Shown: in pieces, positions 57,968 to 64,000 of the stretch
Layout of the letters: every line of letters starts with the position of its first letter
Position numbering within the stretch: position 1 is the first letter of the stretch
DNA from: Actinophytocola sp963826035
Lineage (GTDB): Bacteria; Actinomycetota; Actinomycetes; Mycobacteriales; Pseudonocardiaceae
Direction: 5' to 3'
Length of the DNA stretch: 64,000 bases
NCBI GenBank assembly: GCA_963826035.1
Contig: CAWGVZ010000004.1
Coordinates: 310,001 to 374,000 of the forward strand
Translations under genes and position numbers: made by a program
Notes under the pieces: generated by a model
Seen by the model: the letters and a program-made list of their open reading frames with translations, nothing else
Databases searched by the model: none
Told to the model about the DNA's origin: nothing

Positions 57968-58810
57968 TTAGTACCCTCCTCCGGAATCACCGCCGCCGTC
58001 CCCGAATCCTCCCCCGCCGTAGCCACCGTCCGAGCCATAGCCACCGTCGGAGCCGTACGTGGTGTCGCAGGACAGTTCGGTGGGCCACGCGGTCTCACCG
58101 TCCGGCGTCAGCTTCTCGCCGAGGCCGGCGGCCACCGGCTGATGGAGGGGGATGCAGACGAACACCGCCGCGGTGACGCCGATCCGGGTGTCCGCGCTCA
58201 TCAGCTCCTTCTCCCGCCGGACCGGGCGCTCGGGCGGCGCGGCCAGCGCTGAGTGCCGCACGCCGGCCACGAGCCTGCTGCCGGCGAGCGTGACGAACCG
58301 CCCGCGCCACAACAGGATCGTGACCGCGAGGGACACCACGACCGCGGCGATCCCGACCACGTCGACACCCTCGACGAGCCGCACAACCGCGACGATGACG
58401 GCAGCGAACGCCGCGCCGGTGCCGGCGAACCGCTGCCAGTCACCGGTCCGCAGCCGGTCGCCGTGCACCTTCGTGGCGCTCGCCTCGACGGCCCGGCGCA
58501 CGCTCCACCTGGCGAGGATCGTCCGCAGCCGCGCCGGCGTGTCCAGTGCCGAGTGGACGGCCCGCACGAGCGGTTCGGCGTTGTCCGGCAACGGGACCAG
58601 CGTCCGCTGGAACCCGCCACGGCGCGCGCGAACCTGGACCATCCCCTCGATGTACAGCACGCCGAGCGCGGCCAGCACCGCACCGACCGGACCACCGCGG
58701 ACGTACCCGATGTCCGCGGCCGAGTACCCGCCGGCGTCCGGCCGGCCCCACGGCACCGTCAACACCACGGCGGCGATCACCAGGAGAAGAGCAGCGAGGA
58801 GGAGCAACAT
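57968..58810 (-). CDS. TIGR04222 domain membrane protein
   Basis: 280 aa. Membrane segments at about 2-20 and 40-60, then a pair near 130-175; a Gly/Ser/Tyr-rich tail ends SDGGYGGGGFGDGGG. YSAADIGYVRGGPVGAVLAALGVLYIEG is the TIGR04222 signature segment. The family is common in actinomycetes and of unknown function. ATG 58810 starts in the first hydrophobic helix after GAGGAG. It is divergent from the SDR gene. Confidence 0.85.
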   Translation of the reverse strand: MLLLLAALLLVIAAVVLTVPWGRPDAGGYSAADIGYVRGGPVGAVLAALGVLYIEGMVQVRARRGGFQRTLVPLPDNAEPLVRAVHSALDTPARLRTILARWSVRRAVEASATKVHGDRLRTGDWQRFAGTGAAFAAVIVAVVRLVEGVDVVGIAAVVVSLAVTILLWRGRFVTLAGSRLVAGVRHSALAAPPERPVRREKELMSADTRIGVTAAVFVCIPLHQPVAAGLGEKLTPDGETAWPTELSCDTTYGSDGGYGSDGGYGGGGFGDGGGDSGGGY

Positions 58811-58868
58811 GCCCCAAGCGTGGCCGGGCGCCACCGGCCGTGTCACCAGCAGTTTCGAAATTGCGGGC

Positions 58869-58899
58869 TTGACCTGGAGCGTGCTTCAGCACCTAGCAT
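58869..58899 (+). promoter_or_regulatory. MerR-type promoter/operator of the SDR gene
   Basis: TTGACC (58869-58874) and TAGCAT (58894-58899) are separated by 19 bp, the over-long spacing typical of MerR-activated promoters. The spacer holds CTGGAGC-GT-GCTTCAG, an inverted repeat with one mismatch. Transcription would start at about the ATG 58907, giving a leaderless mRNA. No merR gene is in the window. Confidence 0.7.
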
Positions 58900-58906
58900 G
58901 CGGCGC

Positions 58907-59608
58907 ATGACCGACAACCCTGTCACCTTGATCACCGGCGGTGGCAGCGGCATCGGCGCCGCCACCGCCAGGCGGCTGCTCGCCCGGGGACACCGGGTGT
59001 CGGTCACCGGCCGGGGGAAGGACCGCCTTCGCCGGTTCGCCGAGGACGTCGGCGAACCGGCGAATCTGTTGGTACTCGTCGGGGACGCCGGCGACTGGCA
59101 CGCCGTCGAATCGGCGGTCGAGACGACTGTGGGCCACTTCGGGCGGCTGGACACCGTGGTGGCCAATGCCGGTTACGCCACCTTTGACACGGTGACCGAC
59201 GGTGACCCCACCGGATGGCGCGACATGGTGTTGACCAACGTGCTCGGTCCCGCCCTGCTGATCAGGGCCGCTCTGCCCGCGCTGAAGGAGACCCTCGGCC
59301 GAATCGTGCTGGTCGGCAGCGTCGCGGGGGTGGTCCACTCCCCGGGCAACCTCTACGGCGCGACCAAGTGGGCGGTGACCGGGCTCGCCGAGAACACCCG
59401 GCGCATGGTGAGCGCGGACGGCGTCGGCGTGACCCTGATCAATCCGGGCGCCACGGAGACCAACTTCTTCGATGCCGACGGCGGCCTTCCCGACCGTGCG
59501 ATGCTGACCGCCGGCCAGGTGGCCGACGCCATCGTGTGGGCCATCGGTCAGCCGGCGGGTGTCGACGTCAACACCGTGACCATCCGGCCGGTCGGCCAGC
59601 CCCTCTGA
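58907..59608 (+). CDS. Short-chain dehydrogenase/reductase
   Basis: 233 aa classical SDR. Rossmann motif TGGGSGIG at 10-17, NAG in VVANAGYA, Ser138, Tyr150 and Lys154 of the catalytic triad (VGSVAGVV...NLYGATKW), and PGATETNFF for cofactor orientation. It is cytoplasmic and NAD(P)-dependent; substrate unknown. ATG 58907 fits the promoter as a leaderless start; ATG 58898 lies inside the -10. It ends one base before the stop of the convergent PTS enzyme I gene. Confidence 0.93.
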   Translation: MTDNPVTLITGGGSGIGAATARRLLARGHRVSVTGRGKDRLRRFAEDVGEPANLLVLVGDAGDWHAVESAVETTVGHFGRLDTVVANAGYATFDTVTDGDPTGWRDMVLTNVLGPALLIRAALPALKETLGRIVLVGSVAGVVHSPGNLYGATKWAVTGLAENTRRMVSADGVGVTLINPGATETNFFDADGGLPDRAMLTAGQVADAIVWAIGQPAGVDVNTVTIRPVGQPL

Positions 59609-59609
59609 C

Positions 59610-61232
59610 TCACCCGGCCACCACCGCCGCTCGGGCCGAGCGCGCGTCCGGGGCCGCCAGTGCGGCCGCCGCCATCCGCTCGCAGTCGGCCAACGTGTGC
59701 TCCGCCAGCGCCGCCCGCACGGCCGCCACGCTCGGCCCCGACATCGACAGACTCGTCACGCCCAGCCCCACGAACACCAACGCCAGCAACGGATCGCCGG
59801 CCGACTCGCCGCACACTCCCACTGGTTTCCCGGCAGAACGACCCGCGCGAGCGCAGAGAGCCACCAGCTCCAGCACGGCCGGCTGCCACGGGTCCAGCAG
59901 GTCCGCCAGATCGCCGTTCATCCGGTCGGCGGCCATCGTGTACTGGCTCAGGTCGTTCGTCCCGATGCTCACGAAGTCGACCACCGACAGCAGTTGCGCC
60001 GCCCGCAGCGCGGCGGCCGGCACCTCCACCATGACGCCCGCCACCGGCAGGCCCGCCGCGCGGGCGACGGCCGCGAACGCGGCGGCCTCCCCCGCCGTGG
60101 CCACCATGGGCGCCATCACCCACACGTCCGCGCCGGTCTCCGCGGCCGCAAGCGCCACGGCCGCCAGCTGGTCGGCCAGGACCGTCGGATGCGCTCGCGC
60201 CACGCGCAGCCCGCGCACCCCGAGCGCCGGGTTCTCCTCGGCCGCCAGTTCGAGGAACGGCAGCGGTTTGTCCGCGCCCGCGTCCAGCGTGCGCACCACG
60301 ATCTTGCCGCTGCCCCGCGCCCGGAACACCGAAGCGTAGGCACGGGCCTGTTCCTCGACCGACGGCGCCGTGGTTCGCCCGAGGAACAGGAACTCCGTGC
60401 GGAACAGGCCGATGCCCTCGGTGTCGGCAACAGTGTCAGCGACATCGGCCGCTGAGCCCACGTTGCCCAGCAACGGCACCGGATGCCCATCGGCCGTCGC
60501 GCCGGGGCCGGTCAGCGTGCCGATTCGCGAACGCTCCCGCGCCGCCGCCGCCCGGATCTCCGCCACCTCGGCCGGGCCGATCGAGCGAACCGAACCGGTC
60601 GTGCCGTCCACGGACACGAGAGTCCCGTCAGGCACGTCGAGCGCGCAGCCCACCACGGCCGGCAAACCCCGGGCCCGCGCGAGGATGGCCGTGTGGCTGG
60701 TCGGCCCGCCGCGCCGGGTGACGATCGCCAGCACCTGGGCCGGGTCGAGCAGCACCGTGTCGGCCGGTGCCAGGTCGTCGGCCACCAGCACGAACGGCTC
60801 GCCCGGCCGGGGCAGGCCGGGCATCGGCAGGTCCAGCAGCCGAGCGACCGCGCGGTCACGGATGTCGGCCAGGTCGGCCGCCCGCTCGGCGAAGTAGCCA
60901 CCCAGCGAGGTGAAAACCTTCTGCTGGTCGGCGATCGCGTCGGTGACCGCCCACGCGGCCGGGCGACCGGACGCGACCTTCGCGGTCACCGCGTCGGCCA
61001 AGGTCTTGTCGGCCGCGATCATCGACTCGGCGTCGAGGATCTCCGCCGCCGTGCCGCTGACCTCGCCCGCGAGGTTGGCCAGGTCGTCGGCCACGAACCG
61101 CAGCGCGGCAACGGCACGCGCCGCGTCGTCGGCACCGGCGGCCGGCACGTCGGCGGGCAGGGCGGGCGGCGGCGCCAGCCGGAACGCCGGTCCCGCCGTC
61201 CGCCCTGGGCTCACTCCTAGGCCGTCAGGCAT
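59610..61232 (-). CDS. ptsI: PTS enzyme I (phosphoenolpyruvate-protein phosphotransferase)
   Basis: 540 aa. N-terminal phosphohistidine domain with His180 in RRGGPTSHTAILARA. The PEP-binding barrel contains GIGLFRTEFLFLGR, VVRTLDAGADKPLPFL, NPALGVRGLR, VWVMAPMVATAGEAAAF, VGVMVEVPAAAL and FVSIGTNDLSQYTMAADR, with CGESAGDP carrying the catalytic Cys. It starts the PTS phosphorelay by phosphorylating HPr. No HPr or EII gene is in the window. ATG 61232 (MPDGLGVSPGRTAG) matches usual EI N-termini. Slightly shorter than typical (about 555-575). Confidence 0.93.
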   Translation of the reverse strand: MPDGLGVSPGRTAGPAFRLAPPPALPADVPAAGADDAARAVAALRFVADDLANLAGEVSGTAAEILDAESMIAADKTLADAVTAKVASGRPAAWAVTDAIADQQKVFTSLGGYFAERAADLADIRDRAVARLLDLPMPGLPRPGEPFVLVADDLAPADTVLLDPAQVLAIVTRRGGPTSHTAILARARGLPAVVGCALDVPDGTLVSVDGTTGSVRSIGPAEVAEIRAAAARERSRIGTLTGPGATADGHPVPLLGNVGSAADVADTVADTEGIGLFRTEFLFLGRTTAPSVEEQARAYASVFRARGSGKIVVRTLDAGADKPLPFLELAAEENPALGVRGLRVARAHPTVLADQLAAVALAAAETGADVWVMAPMVATAGEAAAFAAVARAAGLPVAGVMVEVPAAALRAAQLLSVVDFVSIGTNDLSQYTMAADRMNGDLADLLDPWQPAVLELVALCARAGRSAGKPVGVCGESAGDPLLALVFVGLGVTSLSMSGPSVAAVRAALAEHTLADCERMAAAALAAPDARSARAAVVAG

Positions 61233-61354
61233 CCGCGGTCTCGGCATCCATGATGCTGCTGGCGTCTCGCCCAATCATGGTTCGATTGTCACCTTGATCG
61301 CCCGGCCGCGCGACCAGGTCGATCGCGTCGTGAGCCCTGCGTACGATCGTGATC

Positions 61355-63004
<1,650 letters not shown>

Positions 63005-63052
63005 CCTCAACTGGTCGTGACCTGCGCCGACACCCGCGCCGGTTGCCCCGGT

Positions 63053-63075
63053 GCAGGGAAAGCGTCGTTCCCTGC
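63053..63075. repeat. Single GCAGGGAA-N7-TTCCCTGC palindrome
   Basis: Third locus of the palindrome family, with the same trailing ACGATAGCCAG and a related left flank. It sits between the convergent GT-B-like and lipoprotein genes (102-bp gap 63005-63106). Confidence 0.85.
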
Positions 63076-63106
63076 ACGATAGCCAGGCCCTGTAGTAGTA
63101 CTGGCC

Positions 63107-63811
63107 TCAACTAGCGATGGCGTACGGCGCATCCGGTTGCGGGCCACCGCCTTCCCGTGCGGCGATCCATGTGTCGTGCAGCCACATCTCGGTGCCGCGC
63201 CGTCCGGCGGACGAGTCCCAGCGGATGTCGCGTTCGTAGGTGATGATCTGGCCGTCGGCACCGACGATGATCCAGGCGTAGAGCCCGGATTCGTGGTGGG
63301 TCTTGACCTTGACGCCGCTGATGGTCCGCTCGGTGCCCGCCGCGTCGGTGACCGTTTCGTCGTGCTGGTCGATCCAGCTGACCGTCAGGCCCGCCGCGTA
63401 GTCCGCGTCGAAGGACCGCAGCCACTCCATGGCCTGTCGCTCGGCCTGGTCGTCGTCGGGTAGTGCGCCCGTGGCGTAGGCGACCATTCGGGTGTAGCCG
63501 AGGAGAGTGCCGCCCTCGTCGAGGACGACGGTGACGTGTTCTCCGCCGCCGCGCGCGGGAGCTTCGGCCTGGTAGCGCACGACCGTCACCGGCCGGTCGT
63601 CGTGCCGTTCGTGACGGGTGGCGACGGGTAGCCAGCCGGCCGGGATCGCGAGCCTCGCGGTGTCGAGCGCGGCTTGCGCAGTGGTGGGCGGCACTGCGGG
63701 TTGGGCTGCCGGCGGTGCTTCCGGCTGCGCCGGTGCGGGTCTCGCGCAGCCCTGGGCGGCCAGGACCGCTACGACGAGGCAGCCGAGGAGCGTGGTGCGG
63801 ATAAGGCTCAC
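63107..63811 (-). CDS. Predicted lipoprotein, unknown function
   Basis: 234 aa. N-terminal TTLLGCLVVAVLAAQGCARP is a lipoprotein signal with lipobox LAAQGC (Cys22). A short Pro/Ala/Gln linker precedes a globular domain (LAIPAGWLPVATRHERHDD, EHVTVVLDEGGTLLGYTRMV, SWIDQHDETVTDAAGTER, HHESGLYAWIIVGADGQI). No family is recognised. It is anchored outside the membrane. GTG 63811 overlaps the stop of the upstream MFS gene (GTGA), so it may be its extracytoplasmic partner. Confidence 0.75.
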   Translation of the reverse strand: MSLIRTTLLGCLVVAVLAAQGCARPAPAQPEAPPAAQPAVPPTTAQAALDTARLAIPAGWLPVATRHERHDDRPVTVVRYQAEAPARGGGEHVTVVLDEGGTLLGYTRMVAYATGALPDDDQAERQAMEWLRSFDADYAAGLTVSWIDQHDETVTDAAGTERTISGVKVKTHHESGLYAWIIVGADGQIITYERDIRWDSSAGRRGTEMWLHDTWIAAREGGGPQPDAPYAIAS

Positions 63812-64000
63812 GGGGTGTTCTTCCTTTCGGTGTACCGGTGGGCGAGGGCCGCGAGGGCGGCCCCGATGACGAGCAGAACGACGATGCCGGTGAGCACGCC
63901 CGCGAAGCCGGGGCCGAGCAGGCCGGTGTCGAGCAGGACGCCCGCCAGCAGCGGCCCGGCGCTCGCGCCGACGAACAAGGCGAAGGTGTAGAGGGCGACC
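63808..64000 (-). CDS. MFS transporter, C-terminal end only (runs off window)
   Basis: Partial: 63 residues from the window edge to TGA 63808. They contain two last membrane helices (YTFALFVGASAGPLLAGVLL and FAGVLTGIVVLLVIGAALAA) and the basic tail HRYTERKNTP. The pattern matches the end of a major facilitator transporter. Its stop overlaps the start of the lipoprotein gene. The rest lies beyond 64000. Confidence 0.7.
   Translation of the reverse strand, partial: VALYTFALFVGASAGPLLAGVLLDTGLLGPGFAGVLTGIVVLLVIGAALAALAHRYTERKNTP

Overview
The window is 64 kb of very GC-rich DNA with dense, strongly third-position-GC-biased genes. The gene families point to a filamentous actinomycete, most likely of the Pseudonocardiales: a conservon (cvnA-D) with linked P450s, two giant AfsR/SARP-type BTAD regulators, RsbU/RsbW-like switch proteins, a TIGR04222 membrane protein and Tat/Sec-exported proteins. 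The order-level placement is an inference from gene content and repeat style; no rRNA gene is present to test it. I see no tRNA, rRNA, insertion sequence, prophage or CRISPR array.

Layout. 0-8.4 kb: MFS exporter and a flavin-reductase-like gene divergent from an AfsR-like regulator, then YchJ, a decayed ScyD/ScyE gene, a PucR-type regulator and an RsbW-like ATPase. 8.4-13.9 kb: complete conservon in the order cvnA-B-C-D-P450-(small ORF)-P450. 14.4-17.9 kb: DrrAB-type ABC exporter with operator-like inverted repeats, then a methyltransferase/RraA pair. 18-25.6 kb: second RsbW-like gene, two tandem secreted beta-propellers, second AfsR-like regulator. 25.6-33 kb: amidohydrolase, CutC, DASS transporter, and three genes for a peptidase C15-like secreted protein, a Zn-peptidase-like membrane protein and a Tat-exported DUF839 protein. 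33-36.3 kb: RsbU phosphatase, histidine kinase and response regulator in one overlapping operon. 36-41 kb: OsmC, an RNA ligase, a large palindromic repeat array, NTF2/ECF sigma pair, GGDEF protein. 41-47.2 kb: a four-gene sulfur/copper-flavoured operon (SBP56/methanethiol-oxidase-like, CopD-like, YeeE/YedE transporter, lytic transglycosylase) preceded by a leader peptide and alternative hairpins. 47-56 kb: PrmC-like and other methyltransferases, YceI, a NarL-type two-component pair, a chimeric/frameshifted DinB locus, an M19-like dipeptidase, RidA/TetR. 56-64 kb: PLP enzyme, TIGR04222 protein, SDR under a MerR-type promoter, PTS enzyme I, a GT-B/'translation initiation factor 2'-annotated type protein with a heptanucleotide repeat, a lipoprotein and the end of an MFS gene.

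Two themes tie the window together. First, operons are tightly packed with ATGA/TGATG start-stop overlaps, so translational coupling is the rule. Second, every convergent gene junction that has any intergenic space carries a short repeat family (palindromic or tandem), while the remaining convergent junctions have essentially no space or overlap. The repeats therefore look like bidirectional 3-prime-end elements, and several of them even supply stop codons to the adjacent genes.

The least ordinary loci are the leader-peptide-controlled SBP56 operon, the conservon with a K-helix ExxR-less P450 and a coupled small ORF, the peptidase C15-like protein whose catalytic Cys is Ser, the stand-alone RNA ligase, and the heptamer repeat inside the gene at 61.7 kb.
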